Assembly: GCF_042643145.1 (NCBI RefSeq)
Contig: NZ_JBHRSA010000004.1
Span: 1 to 64,000 of the forward strand
Direction: 5' to 3'
Length of the DNA: 64,000 nt
Origin: Virgibacillus_O xinjiangensis
GTDB lineage: Bacteria; Bacillota; Bacilli; Bacillales; Amphibacillaceae
A program made the translations under genes and the position numbers. Below the pieces are notes generated by a model, which was not told where the DNA came from, searched no databases, and was given only the letters and a program-made list of their open reading frames with translations. Below are positions 8,118 through 16,535 of the stretch, piece after piece (positions within the stretch are counted from its first letter, which is position 1; every line of letters begins with the position of its first letter).

Positions 8118-9455
8118 TTAATCTCCTATATTTTCCATTAAATTTTCCAAGGTGCTGACGGAGCTGCTAACCATTCTTTCATAGACATTCAAAATGGATT
8201 GACCGTATTGGTCTCCCGGCACAGCCCATTTTCCATTAAGGGCGACCCACGATGGTGCCGAGCCTCTCTGAACCAGATCAAACCGCGGATCCACCAATAG
8301 TTCGCCATCCGGGAGAGGATCAGTGGAAGCATAGGCGTAGAGGTGCTGAATATGGGCTAGAACACCTTCCCATTCGGTATCGAAACTTGCTCCGGGATTA
8401 TCCGGCCCAGTTGCGCCTATTCCTGCAAAGTTGTGCTGTTCGGGCTGGACAGTTCCTGTAAATCGGAGGAAATCAGTCTCAAGCATAGCTTGTGCAAAAG
8501 CAATATCCCCCCTGATGCCGTAATGTTCTCCGATTTCCAAGTAATACCTCGCAAGGTCTATGGCCTCTGGGTTTATCTCTTTGGCATACATGTTCATCAG
8601 TTCCGGGGACAGATACGTTTCTCCGAGAATCGAGTAACCTTCTGTCTCTTCCTGCATCCCGTTGCTCTCCGTGATTATAAAGGCATCTTCCACCCCGGCA
8701 CTTCTGACCTGTTCGAGACGTGTTTCGGCATTTACTCTGTCGGAAAAGGCACCGGCCTGGATACGATACCATTCGGTACCAGAAGTAACATACGGAACAA
8801 TGAAAGACTCAATCTGCCGTGATTGGAGATAGGCTACCCTTTGTTCCGCATTCTCCCTTGACTGGAAGGAACCGGAGATCACCTTATAAAGTGTCTCATT
8901 GCTTGGTTTTCTCTTAAGGTCGAAGGCTCTTGCCAATCCATTGACATGTCCCTGAGCTACCCTTTGCCGCCAGGAAGGATCGCTGATTAATCGAGCATCC
9001 TGCTGATTGTCGATAAAGCCGTTTTCTGTAAGGAGGGCAGACATTCGTGTTTCGCGTAATACATGAAAATTGGCTTTTTTCCTTCCACGATCCGTTAGCT
9101 GATTGACCTCCATGACTTCTTCATGAATGATGTCCCTGTACCGTGCGGTCGCAGAGGAGTCTGATAAACCGCTGTAGATATAGTCTTCATATCCTCGTGC
9201 TGAGCCATTGAAGGCATTGCAATGGATGCTAAGATAGTAATCTGCGCCCCAGGAATTCGCCTCCGTTGTCCGTTGATTCAAACTCTTACTGGTGTCCGTG
9301 GTACGGCTCATCCTGACTTCCACATCTCCATAATTGGTAGTAAGGATGGTCCGAATACGCTGGGCGATATCCAGTACGATATCCTTTTCCAGCATGCCAT
9401 TGCCTTGTGCTCCCGGGTCTGATCCCCCATGCCCGGGGTCCAAATAAAGTTTCAT
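8118..9455 (-). CDS. N-acetylmuramoyl-L-alanine amidase with SPOR and glucosaminidase domains
   Basis: A 445-residue peptidoglycan hydrolase. Residues 1-180 are an Amidase_3 domain (zinc amidase) with the opening metal motif DPGHGGSDPG, SIHCNAF and the late ENGF motif. Residues 188-270 hold SPOR-like repeats (YKVISGSFQS, YRIQAGAFSD). Residues 290-430 resemble an endo-beta-N-acetylglucosaminidase domain (FAQAMLETDF, NFAGIGATG, VALNGKWAVPG). There is no signal peptide, as in the CwlC/CwlH mother-cell lysis amidases of Bacillus, so a role in mother-cell lysis is plausible. Two wall-cutting activities in one cytosolic chain are notable. RBS GGGAGAT precedes the ATG. Confidence 0.88.
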   Translation of the reverse strand: MKLYLDPGHGGSDPGAQGNGMLEKDIVLDIAQRIRTILTTNYGDVEVRMSRTTDTSKSLNQRTTEANSWGADYYLSIHCNAFNGSARGYEDYIYSGLSDSSATARYRDIIHEEVMEVNQLTDRGRKKANFHVLRETRMSALLTENGFIDNQQDARLISDPSWRQRVAQGHVNGLARAFDLKRKPSNETLYKVISGSFQSRENAEQRVAYLQSRQIESFIVPYVTSGTEWYRIQAGAFSDRVNAETRLEQVRSAGVEDAFIITESNGMQEETEGYSILGETYLSPELMNMYAKEINPEAIDLARYYLEIGEHYGIRGDIAFAQAMLETDFLRFTGTVQPEQHNFAGIGATGPDNPGASFDTEWEGVLAHIQHLYAYASTDPLPDGELLVDPRFDLVQRGSAPSWVALNGKWAVPGDQYGQSILNVYERMVSSSVSTLENLMENIGD

Positions 9456-9496
9456 CTGTTAATCTCCCTTTCTGAGATAATTTGAATTTACGTTAC

Positions 9497-9505
9497 CATG
9501 ATATG
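9497..9505 (-). promoter_or_regulatory. Possible sigma-K type -10 upstream of the amidase
   Basis: Minus-strand CATATCATG resembles the CATANNNTA -10 of the mother-cell factors sigma-E/K, about 45 bases before the start codon. I do not see a strong -35. The link is suggested mainly by the absence of a signal peptide in the amidase. Confidence 0.3.
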
Positions 9506-10160
9506 TAGAGAAAGGTTGGGAGCACTGGACAGACATGTTAATTATTCAAGAAAGAGGTATTTGTCTAACAGGGAAGGAAAGCAATTAAGTGAGTAGATTT
9601 GGGTTATTATCACTGGCGATTAATTATATTTTTATGAAGCGTATAACACTTATAACGAGATAAGTCATCATTTTACTGGGGGAAGCTGAAATTGTTATCC
9701 CAAGAAGAAGAGTTAGCCACCTTTTCTTTATGATGAAAGATCTCAAAGCAAACTGAATATACATACTGACTGCGCTTCTTTGTCGAGTAGACAGCATAGG
9801 CTCTATATAAGAAGATTATCGATGAGGGTAATATTACTAGTCTGATAATGATTAAGCGGCAATTGTATAGCTGTGCTGGTTTCCAATTGCTAAGAAGCGA
9901 TTAATATTGATCACTAGACAATCCCCCTTTTACTTCCAAACAGACAAAACATTGTTCAATGTTCGGTCGCGCCATATTTGTGTGCTTTCTGTTTGAAATC
10001 TGCAAACATCAACAAAGTTTAAACTTCTTCCGTTAGGTCAGTTTTTCCTATAGAAACCTCAATTCCTTGGTTGCTCTTATAGTTTTTTCTACGGACTTGA
10101 ACGACTGTTGAATTTGAAGGGAAGAGTACAGACTATCTGGATTCACATGACAAGTGAACA
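9506..10160. other. Gap of about 650 bases without a recognisable gene
   Basis: Short protein-like stretches occur on both strands but all are broken by stops, and none matches a family I know. A small ACATTG/CAATGT dyad lies near 9950. The gap may be decayed coding DNA. Confidence 0.4.
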
Positions 10161-10192
10161 AGAAGGTATTCCCATTAACAGGAATACCTTCT
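10161..10192. terminator. Terminator-like hairpin after the stress-protein gene
   Basis: AGAAGGTATTCC and GGAATACCTTCT pair perfectly (12 bp) around an 8-base loop, 14 bases past the stop of the minus-strand gene at 10206. The minus-strand tail is only moderately T-rich. Confidence 0.6.
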
Positions 10193-10205
10193 GCTATATC
10201 TACCA

Positions 10206-10775
10206 TTAAAAGTTTGGTCTCTTTTGGGCAATAACCACGTCTTCTGGGTACATCTCCGTGTTCATTGGTTTATTGGATAGGAAAGAGCGATAGACGATTT
10301 GTTGGTTATCATCGCCGGCTTCAACTAATACAATGATTTTGCCGTCTTTAAGATATTGTTCATATTGTTTGGCCTGCTCTTCAGGAATGCCAGCTCCAAC
10401 CAGAGCTCCAATAATTCCTCCACTGCCTGCTCCGATTGCCGTGCCGGAGAGGGTCGTCGCCATTGGACCTGCTGCCGCTAGTATCCCGATCCCGGGTATC
10501 GTCAATAGACCGATTTCCGCAACCAAACCGACTAGACCGCCTAGTACCCCACCTGAAATAGCACCGATGCCAGCCCCTTTGCCAGAGTTTTTTCCTCGCC
10601 CGCCTTCATTAGTGGTAGCATCAGTTCCTGTATCATTTTCGATTTTACTCACATTGCCTCTATCTTTAGCAAGAACTGAAATATCTTTACGGGTATATCC
10701 TATATCTTTCAAATGGCTAATCGTTCTCTCCGCACTCTCCACATCCGAAAAGGCGCCGCCGATTATCCGATCCAT
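10206..10775 (-). CDS. General stress protein (YflT/GSP17M-like) with glycine-rich core
   Basis: A 189-residue protein. The N-terminal 50 residues match the YflT/GSP17M general-stress domain (IIGGAFSDVESAERTISHL, then GYTRKDISVLAKD). A glycine-zipper-like hydrophobic core follows (GAGIGAISGGVLGGLVGL, GTAIGAGSGGIIGALVGAGI), then a DGKIIVLVEAGD segment. Such proteins are of unknown mechanism and are induced by sigma-B in Bacillus. I chose the ATG at 10775 because AGGAGG lies 9 bases upstream; a TTG two codons earlier is too close to it. A sigma-B-like promoter precedes the gene, fitting the annotation. Confidence 0.8.
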   Translation of the reverse strand: MDRIIGGAFSDVESAERTISHLKDIGYTRKDISVLAKDRGNVSKIENDTGTDATTNEGGRGKNSGKGAGIGAISGGVLGGLVGLVAEIGLLTIPGIGILAAAGPMATTLSGTAIGAGSGGIIGALVGAGIPEEQAKQYEQYLKDGKIIVLVEAGDDNQQIVYRSFLSNKPMNTEMYPEDVVIAQKRPNF

Positions 10776-10809
10776 TAGCAAAATCCTCCTTTTATGGGGT
10801 TATTAGTCT

Positions 10810-10834
10810 ATACCCACAAATAAGAAGGTTCAAC
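10810..10834 (-). promoter_or_regulatory. Sigma-B promoter of the stress-protein gene
   Basis: On the minus strand, GTTGAA (complement of 10829-10834) and GGGTAT (complement of 10810-10815) are separated by 13 bases, close to the sigma-B consensus GTTTAA-N12-15-GGGTAT, and lie about 35 bases before the start codon. Confidence 0.75.
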
Positions 10835-11066
10835 TCTTCAAATCATAAATGAATGCATTAGATCTATGAAGAAATGATGGTTGCATTGTATTCTGGGACA
10901 CTTTGTTCACAACTTTTCGCCCCTTCCTTGCCGTATCGTTGAGCATTTATATTTTAATGAGACATGACTTAATCTTCTTTTAGCGAGTTACAAGTTTAAA
11001 TTTTAAATGATTATGAACGCCTCTACATGTAAACACTAAACCCATCTTTATAGTGGGGGGATACTT

Positions 11067-12044
11067 TTGACCAATTCGACACTGTTTCGACTCGGATATG
11101 TAGCGATGAGCGTTAATGTAAAAAACTGTTCGCCCTCGCAGACGATGACCTACAAACGGTTTCAGCAAATAGAGGATAAAGAGGCGGCGGTTTCCCGCTT
11201 AGAACGCATTGCCGAGTCAAACTTTCAAAATTCTCTTCGTTTGCTAAAACACAATCTTGCTCATGATATTAAATTCTTCAGGCTCAGTTCACGTCTTGTG
11301 CCGCTCGCCACACATGAAGAACTGGCTGGGTGGGATTACTTGGAAGCGATACGTGATGATATGCGAGCAGTAGGGAATTTTGCGCAGAAGCACAACATGC
11401 GCCTTGATTTTCATCCAGATCATTTTGTTGTCCTGAACAGTACAAAAGATGGAGTTTTCAACGCATCTGTTAAAAACTTGATCCATCATGCTCAGCTACT
11501 TAAAGGGATGGGTATCGATTTAACTCATCGCAGTGTCCTGCATGTCGGGGGTACCTATAAAAATAAGCCTAGGGCATTGGAACAATTTATTTCCAACTGG
11601 GCACATGTCCCGGCAGGTATTCAAAAGATGTTGATGATTGAAAATGATGATAAATCATTCAACTTGCAGGATTGTCTCTTTCTTGGTGAAAAACTGGGAA
11701 TCCCAGTGGTTTTTGATTATCACCATCATTTAGCCAACCATGAGGACGTTAATTGGGAGTCGCACTGGGATCGGGTTATAGGCACTTGGGAAAGTTCACC
11801 ACTCCCTCTAAAGATGCACATCTCCAGTCCAAAAAGCGACCAAGCTTTTCGAAGTCATGCAGATTTTGTTGATTCCGATATGTTCATGCGATTTTTAAAG
11901 GAGGTAAATGGCTCAGTTCCCCAAATGGACTGCATGATTGAAGCTAAGAAAAAAGATAGCGCTCTATTTCAATTAATGAAGGATTTAAAAGATAGGGAAG
12001 ACATAGAAGTGGTCGATGAGGCAAGTTTTTACGTAAAAACTTAG
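11067..12044 (+). CDS. uvsE: UV DNA damage endonuclease UvsE
   Basis: A 325-residue UV damage endonuclease (UVDE) that nicks DNA immediately 5' of UV photoproducts, starting an excision pathway independent of UvrABC. Seen: the family start RLGYVAMSVN followed by CSPSQTMTYKRF, the TIM-barrel metal ligands in LDFHPDHFVVLNS, HVGGTYKNK, IENDDKSF and VVFDYHHH, and KMHISSPKS. Length fits the family. Start codon is TTG at 11067 after a GGGGGG-type ribosome site; no nearer ATG keeps the conserved N-terminus. It is a lone gene, separated by about 190 bases from a spo0E-like gene. Confidence 0.9.
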   Translation: MTNSTLFRLGYVAMSVNVKNCSPSQTMTYKRFQQIEDKEAAVSRLERIAESNFQNSLRLLKHNLAHDIKFFRLSSRLVPLATHEELAGWDYLEAIRDDMRAVGNFAQKHNMRLDFHPDHFVVLNSTKDGVFNASVKNLIHHAQLLKGMGIDLTHRSVLHVGGTYKNKPRALEQFISNWAHVPAGIQKMLMIENDDKSFNLQDCLFLGEKLGIPVVFDYHHHLANHEDVNWESHWDRVIGTWESSPLPLKMHISSPKSDQAFRSHADFVDSDMFMRFLKEVNGSVPQMDCMIEAKKKDSALFQLMKDLKDREDIEVVDEASFYVKT

Positions 12045-12134
12045 GCATGGACAAGTGATAGCTATATCTATACATGTTGAACATGCTGCATGGCAGCCTT
12101 TCACAATGCCCCTATATTTGTTGCATAGTCACTT

Positions 12135-12196
12135 CTTTTGTCGAAACTATTGTGTGAATCACTATATGTTGTCATAATATTTTCGTTAGGTATTTA
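12135..12196 (+). promoter_or_regulatory. Spo0A-type box and promoter of the second spo0E-like gene
   Basis: The same CTTTTGTCGAAACTATTG seen at 4745 occurs at 12135-12152, with TGTCGAA as Spo0A box. TTGTCA (12169-12174) and TATTTA (12191-12196), spaced 16 bases, form the promoter. TTCGTT lies in the spacer of both copies. Confidence 0.6.
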
Positions 12197-12235
12197 AATA
12201 AGGAATGTAATTGGCTATAAGAAGGGAAGAGGAAA

Positions 12236-12409
12236 ATGGGACAAGCAGCAGAACAAAATGAGTGGGATTTGACTGCAGCTATTATAGTCAAAAAGCAGGA
12301 GATGATACAACTTGGCTTGAAGTATGGATTGGCTGACATTCAGACAGTCCAATGCAGCCAACAATTGGACGATCTTCTAAACAGGTTTGCTAAAGGAGAT
12401 TTTTATTAA
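12236..12409 (+). CDS. Spo0E-family aspartyl-phosphate phosphatase, second copy
   Basis: A 57-residue Spo0E-like protein with KKQEMIQLGLKYGL in helix 1 and CSQQLDDLLNRF in helix 2, carrying the SQxLD signature. RBS GAAGGGAAGAGG precedes the ATG. It has the same length, the same N-terminal MGQ and much the same sequence as the copy at 4851, but differs in the loop (ADIQTVQ versus TNPMTLE). It probably dephosphorylates Spo0A~P. Whether the copies differ in timing or target cannot be read here, but the shared control region suggests joint regulation. Confidence 0.85.
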   Translation: MGQAAEQNEWDLTAAIIVKKQEMIQLGLKYGLADIQTVQCSQQLDDLLNRFAKGDFY

Positions 12410-12443
12410 CTCACCAGGACAAACAACATACAGTTTTTTATAA

Positions 12444-12478
12444 GTAGCATCGTTTTATAGGACGGTGCTACTTATTTT
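12444..12478 (+). terminator. Terminator after the second spo0E-like gene
   Basis: GTAGCATCGT / ACGGTGCTAC (one G-U pair) with an 8-base loop, then TTATTTT. Confidence 0.75.
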
Positions 12479-12849
12479 AGTCTACAGTCGTATCCCATAT
12501 AGCGTAGTTTCTATAGGTTCTCGAATCGGTCCCTCGCTTCTTTGTCACCTTGGAGTACAGCTTACTGATCCCAATGATTCGCCTTCTCGACATTCATTTC
12601 CACGCCCATTGTTATATAGCCAACGGTGTAAATGGATTCGGGAATCCCTTGTTCAGCAACGATGGAAAACGCTGATCATCCTTCTCTACATATTCTCCCG
12701 CTAAAATACATGTCCACATAATTGTTCATCACAAACTCCCACTCATTCCTTCCAATCGACTTGTAAAAATTACTAAGCTTGAGTGGTACCTCCGTGATAA
12801 GAAGTTTCTTACAGGGTGTATTCAACCGCTCTGGATAATAAGAGACCGA
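12472..12849 (-). pseudogene. Decayed unidentified protein-coding gene
   Basis: Reading the minus strand in a single frame from about 12849 to a TAA at 12472 gives some 125 codons with only three internal stops. Protein-like stretches lie between them (SVSYYPERLNTP, SIGRNEWEFVMNNYVDMYF, SIYTVGYITMGVEMNVEKA, QGDKEARDRFENL). The persistence of one frame across about 380 bases suggests an old gene killed by point mutations. I do not recognise the family. It runs antisense into the promoter region of the catalase gene. Confidence 0.4.
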
Positions 12850-12896
12850 ATGGTTAACTTAAACATGAAGTATTAAAAAAGAGGAGCGTGAAAAGC

Positions 12897-13739
12897 TTGT
12901 TTTATCATGTAAAGGAACTTCAATATGAGGCAAAGCCAGAGCGTCCGGATCCTGTGTACGCGAAGAAGCTGCAGGAAGTGCTGGGTGGTCAATATGGTGA
13001 GATTACAGTAATGATGCAATATCTCTTTCAAGGATTTAATTGCCGGGGGGAACAGAAATACCGTGATATGCTATTGGACATCGGTACTGAAGAAATTGCC
13101 CATGTTGAAATGTTGGCTACGATGATTGCACAGTTGCTTGATAACGCACCTGTTCAAGAGCAGGAAGAAGCTGCTAAAGATCCAGTAATCGAGGCGGTGT
13201 TAGGAGGCATGAATCCTCAGCATGCAATTGTTAATGGATTGGGTGCGCAGCCTAATGATAGTGCGGGATACCCATTCAATGCGCGGTATACAATTGCGAG
13301 TGGAAACTTGCTAGCTGATTTCCGGGCTAACCTGAACGCGGAATCCCAGGGCCGGCTACAAGTTGTGCGTCTCTATGAAATGACTACAGACCGTGGTGTA
13401 CGTGATATGCTTTCCTGGTTGATTGCAAGAGACACCATGCATCAGAACCAATGGATGGCTGCAATTGAAGAACTTGAACAAAATCAAAAAGCGATTGTTC
13501 CGGCAACCTTCAACCAACAATTTGAGAAGCAAGAAGTCTCTTATTCATTCATGAACTTCTCACAAGGAGAGGAAAGCAGTACAGGCAGGTGGGCTAATGG
13601 AACAAGCATGGACGGCCAAGGTCAATTTGAGTATGTAAGCCAACCTAAAGCGAGGGGACAGAACCCTAAACTCGCACCAGCACCTCCTTACATCCACGGC
13701 ACACCGCCTAATAATGCGAACCACAATCCGTCACAATAA
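12897..13739 (+). CDS. Manganese catalase family protein (YdbD/CotJC-like)
   Basis: A 280-residue non-haem dimanganese catalase that disproportionates hydrogen peroxide. Seen: YGEITVMMQYLFQG and DIGTEEIAHVEML with metal-binding Glu and His of the four-helix bundle, then NAESQGRLQVVRLYEMT and ARDTMHQ with the remaining ligands, and a proline/asparagine-rich tail. I prefer TTG at 12897 (protein start FYHVKELQYEAKPERPDP, the usual family N-terminus). It has GAGGAG 10 bases upstream, whereas an in-frame GTG at 12888 nearly abuts that site. Homologues are often found in spores or under stress control; no clear sigma-B promoter is visible. Confidence 0.9.
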   Translation: MFYHVKELQYEAKPERPDPVYAKKLQEVLGGQYGEITVMMQYLFQGFNCRGEQKYRDMLLDIGTEEIAHVEMLATMIAQLLDNAPVQEQEEAAKDPVIEAVLGGMNPQHAIVNGLGAQPNDSAGYPFNARYTIASGNLLADFRANLNAESQGRLQVVRLYEMTTDRGVRDMLSWLIARDTMHQNQWMAAIEELEQNQKAIVPATFNQQFEKQEVSYSFMNFSQGEESSTGRWANGTSMDGQGQFEYVSQPKARGQNPKLAPAPPYIHGTPPNNANHNPSQ

Positions 13740-13756
13740 TACTTTGATGTATGTAT

Positions 13757-13793
13757 AGAAATCCCCATAACCGGCGTAGGTATGGGGATTTCT
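13757..13793 (+). terminator. Hairpin after the manganese catalase gene
   Basis: AGAAATCCCCATA and TATGGGGATTTCT form a perfect 13-bp stem. The tail (CCTTTAAAAA) is poor in T, so termination may be inefficient. Confidence 0.65.
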
Positions 13794-13824
13794 CCTTTAA
13801 AAACCATATTTAACAAAAATTCCC

Positions 13825-13851
13825 CTTTTGTTCCTTATAGAGGAACAAAAG
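13825..13851. promoter_or_regulatory. 11-bp palindrome upstream of the acyl-CoA dehydrogenase gene
   Basis: CTTTTGTTCCT and AGGAACAAAAG are perfect complements around TATAG. It looks like an operator but matches no regulator I can name, and lies about 220 bases before the next start codon. A perfect AGTAGATCTACT lies further on at 13920-13931. Nothing else is evident in the 333-base gap. Confidence 0.4.
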
Positions 13852-14073
13852 AGTTTATATAATGCGAATTATTCTATAAAATAAATGTATGAAAGCATTA
13901 CCATAAAAAATTCTTGAAAAAGTAGATCTACTCATGGAACGGTATACTCTTATGGAGATATATTCAAGCCCAATAACGGTAAGTTTTACAGTGGGAAATA
14001 CAGGCAGCACCAAGGTACTTTCCCTTTGCTGAGGGTTCCGTTCAAATTAATAAACAATTAACAGGGAAGGGGT

Positions 14074-15045
14074 ATGAAAATGAAAAACATCACCGTACTT
14101 GGAGCAGGCATTATGGGGCATGGTGCGGCTCAATTATTTGCTCAAGCAGGAAAGAACGTATGCATTCGAGCCAGGCGTGAATCCTCCTTGGAAAAAGCAC
14201 AAAACCTTATGACTAACAGCTTAGAGATAATGGTTGAAAAAGAAATGCTTTCAGAAAGCGAGATGGAGCAGACTTTATCACGTATTACATATACAACGGA
14301 TTTACATGAAGCTCTGCAAGATACTGATTTCGTTTTCGAATCTATTCCAGAAATTCTAGAACCAAAGCTAGAGACTTACGAAATTATTGAGAACAGCGTT
14401 TCAGCTGATACGATCATCACATCGAATACTTCTACCTTTCCATTGGAAGAGTTGAATCAACGGGCGAAGCACCCGGAGAGGTTCATCATTACCCATTTCT
14501 TTAATCCACCACAACTCGTGCCGATTGTGGAGATTGTCAAAACGGAAAGAACTAGTGAAAATGTTGTAACAACAACCTATGACTTAATGAAAGAAATTGG
14601 TAAATCTCCAGTAGTATTAAAGAAAGAAATCACTGGTTTTATCGTGAACCGTGTGCAAGTAGCCATGCTGCGTGAAGCTTTCAACTTAATGGAAAGCGGG
14701 GTAGCTACCGCAGAAGATATTGACACCGCTATGAAGGGAAGCATGGGATTTAAATGGGCTTTTTGCGGCCCGATGGAGAGTCAAGATTTGGCTGGTCTTC
14801 AAACCACAGAAGCTATGGTTGGAAATATTATGAAGGACCTATCGAATACTAGAGAAGTGCCTTCCTTCTTAAAGGAAATGATAGACAATGATCAACATGG
14901 TATCCGTACTAATAAGGGCTTTTATCAATATGATGATTATGGAGAAAAAGCAATCCACAATCGAGATGAAAACTTCCTTGACCTTCTCAAATTATTGCAG
15001 CAAAAAGATGAGAATAACAGAGAAAATGTCTCCTCTATCAAATAA
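14074..15045 (+). CDS. 3-hydroxyacyl-CoA dehydrogenase family protein
   Basis: A 323-residue NAD-dependent dehydrogenase of the 3-hydroxybutyryl-CoA dehydrogenase type, oxidising an L-3-hydroxyacyl-CoA to the 3-ketoacyl-CoA or the reverse. Seen: Rossmann motif VLGAGIMGHGAAQLFAQAG near the N-terminus, SNTSTFPLEEL, and catalytic HFFNPPQLVPIVEI with the His-Glu dyad, followed by the C-terminal helical domain (GFIVNRVQVAMLREA). Length fits the monofunctional family. The start may be ATG 14074 or, with better spacing to GGGAAGGGG, ATG 14080. It stands alone between a catalase and a transporter, so its pathway is not given by context. Confidence 0.85.
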   Translation: MKMKNITVLGAGIMGHGAAQLFAQAGKNVCIRARRESSLEKAQNLMTNSLEIMVEKEMLSESEMEQTLSRITYTTDLHEALQDTDFVFESIPEILEPKLETYEIIENSVSADTIITSNTSTFPLEELNQRAKHPERFIITHFFNPPQLVPIVEIVKTERTSENVVTTTYDLMKEIGKSPVVLKKEITGFIVNRVQVAMLREAFNLMESGVATAEDIDTAMKGSMGFKWAFCGPMESQDLAGLQTTEAMVGNIMKDLSNTREVPSFLKEMIDNDQHGIRTNKGFYQYDDYGEKAIHNRDENFLDLLKLLQQKDENNRENVSSIK

Positions 15046-15447
15046 GCAGGAAGGCCTCCTTGCGTAATCTTCATTCTAATCCGGAGAACAGGGTATGCAG
15101 TCGGTGGTCAAGATTGTGGTTCTATCTTATAAGCGCTTTAAAAATGAAGCAATATACCATTTTTCCTATATCGTCCTGTCATACATAAGACAGGGCGATA
15201 TTTTTCTTGTGGCAGTTATTAAACAATACAAGATTGGCTTAAGAAATCACCTGAGGGCAAATGAAGGAGGCAACCTGAGGATTGCTATCCCTTTCTCTTA
15301 TGGAAGGGCAGTTTTACAAGTGGTGTAAATCCCCACGATTGGGTATTGCATGATACACTAATGGTTGGATAAGATGAGTTAGCAGCAAAAATAGGACCAT
15401 ATAAAAGATTATGGTAAAACTGCAGCGAGAAGGAGTTTTTCGTCTAA
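15046..15447. other. 400-base gap with one terminator
   Basis: Only the terminator at 15168-15206 is recognisable. Short open frames here lack ribosome sites and family features. Confidence 0.5.
15168..15206 (+). terminator. Rho-independent terminator
   Basis: ATATCGTCCTGTC / GACAGGGCGATAT (one mismatch) around an 8-base loop, followed by TTTTTC. It ends the transcript of the 3-hydroxyacyl-CoA dehydrogenase gene. Confidence 0.8.
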
Positions 15448-16359
15448 ATGAACCAAGAATTCTTGTCCATAGTATTAATTATTGCACTTGGGTATTTCTT
15501 AAAGCGTTTAAACGTTTTACAAGAAAGAGATGGAGAAGTGATTGCTAAAATCATCTTCAAAATTACGCTACCAGCCCTTGTTCTTGTCACGTTTGATTCG
15601 GTGAGAATAGAAACATCTTTAATGTACATACCGATTATTGTGATTTCTTATGGATTGGTGACCACACTATTCGGTTTTTTGATTTTCCGGAAAGAGGAAA
15701 GGGAACTTAAAGGATCTTTTTTAATGCTGACATCCGGTTTTAATGTCGGCTTATTTGCATTTCCACTAGTATATGCCGTATGGGGAATGGACGGTATAAC
15801 CTATTTCAGTATGTTTGATGTCGGAGCCTCATTTATTACGTTTGGAATTGCTTATATCCTAGGAAGTTATTTTTCACAGGAAGGGTTGAGCCTTAAACCA
15901 TTAGGTATTTTGAAGAAACTTGGCAAATCTATTCCATTAATGACCTATTTTATTGCAAGTATGCTTAATTTCAATGATATTCAGTTGCCGGAGATGGTCA
16001 TTTCAGTGGCTGGCACCATATCAGAGGCTAACATACCACTATCGTTATTGCTGTTAGGACTTTATTTGAATTTTAATTTCGAAAAGCAATTCTTGCTGCC
16101 GACCATGAAATTTTTAACTTTCAAGTATAGCTTTGGTCTGATATTTGGGAGCATTCTATATTTCACGCTGCCATATGAGGACATGTTCCTCTATACTGTT
16201 TTAATCGGTCTATTATTGCCGGCAGCCACTTCTGCTATCACATTTGCTGTGGAGTTCAAGTATAGTACCAACAGCATTCGGCTTATGGCGAATATTACCA
16301 ACACAACCATCTTCATCAGTATTATCATTTTATATGTTTTTGCCAATTTCATACGCTAG
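15448..16359 (+). CDS. AEC-family transporter (auxin efflux carrier / malonate permease type)
   Basis: A 303-residue integral membrane protein with about ten hydrophobic spans in two five-span halves. The AEC features are ITLPALVLVTF near the first third, MLTSGFNVGLFAFPLVY with the conserved asparagine, and LLPAATSAITFAVEF in the last third. The family moves carboxylates such as malonate or malate, or is of unknown substrate. RBS GAGAAGGAG is 12 bases before the ATG. The neighbours give no clear substrate clue. Confidence 0.85.
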   Translation: MNQEFLSIVLIIALGYFLKRLNVLQERDGEVIAKIIFKITLPALVLVTFDSVRIETSLMYIPIIVISYGLVTTLFGFLIFRKEERELKGSFLMLTSGFNVGLFAFPLVYAVWGMDGITYFSMFDVGASFITFGIAYILGSYFSQEGLSLKPLGILKKLGKSIPLMTYFIASMLNFNDIQLPEMVISVAGTISEANIPLSLLLLGLYLNFNFEKQFLLPTMKFLTFKYSFGLIFGSILYFTLPYEDMFLYTVLIGLLLPAATSAITFAVEFKYSTNSIRLMANITNTTIFISIIILYVFANFIR

Positions 16360-16535
16360 GAAGTCAAATACCTCTTGGAGGTTTCACTTTATGAAAGGTA
16401 TTCAGGAGAGGAAGGGATATGTTTATCATTTACTAGACGAAGGGTATATACTTAGTATCTGTCTATAATTGAATGCAAACAACTCAGTCGTATAACACAA
16501 TGCTTTCTAAGAACGCTTTGCGGGGGGGACGTCAA

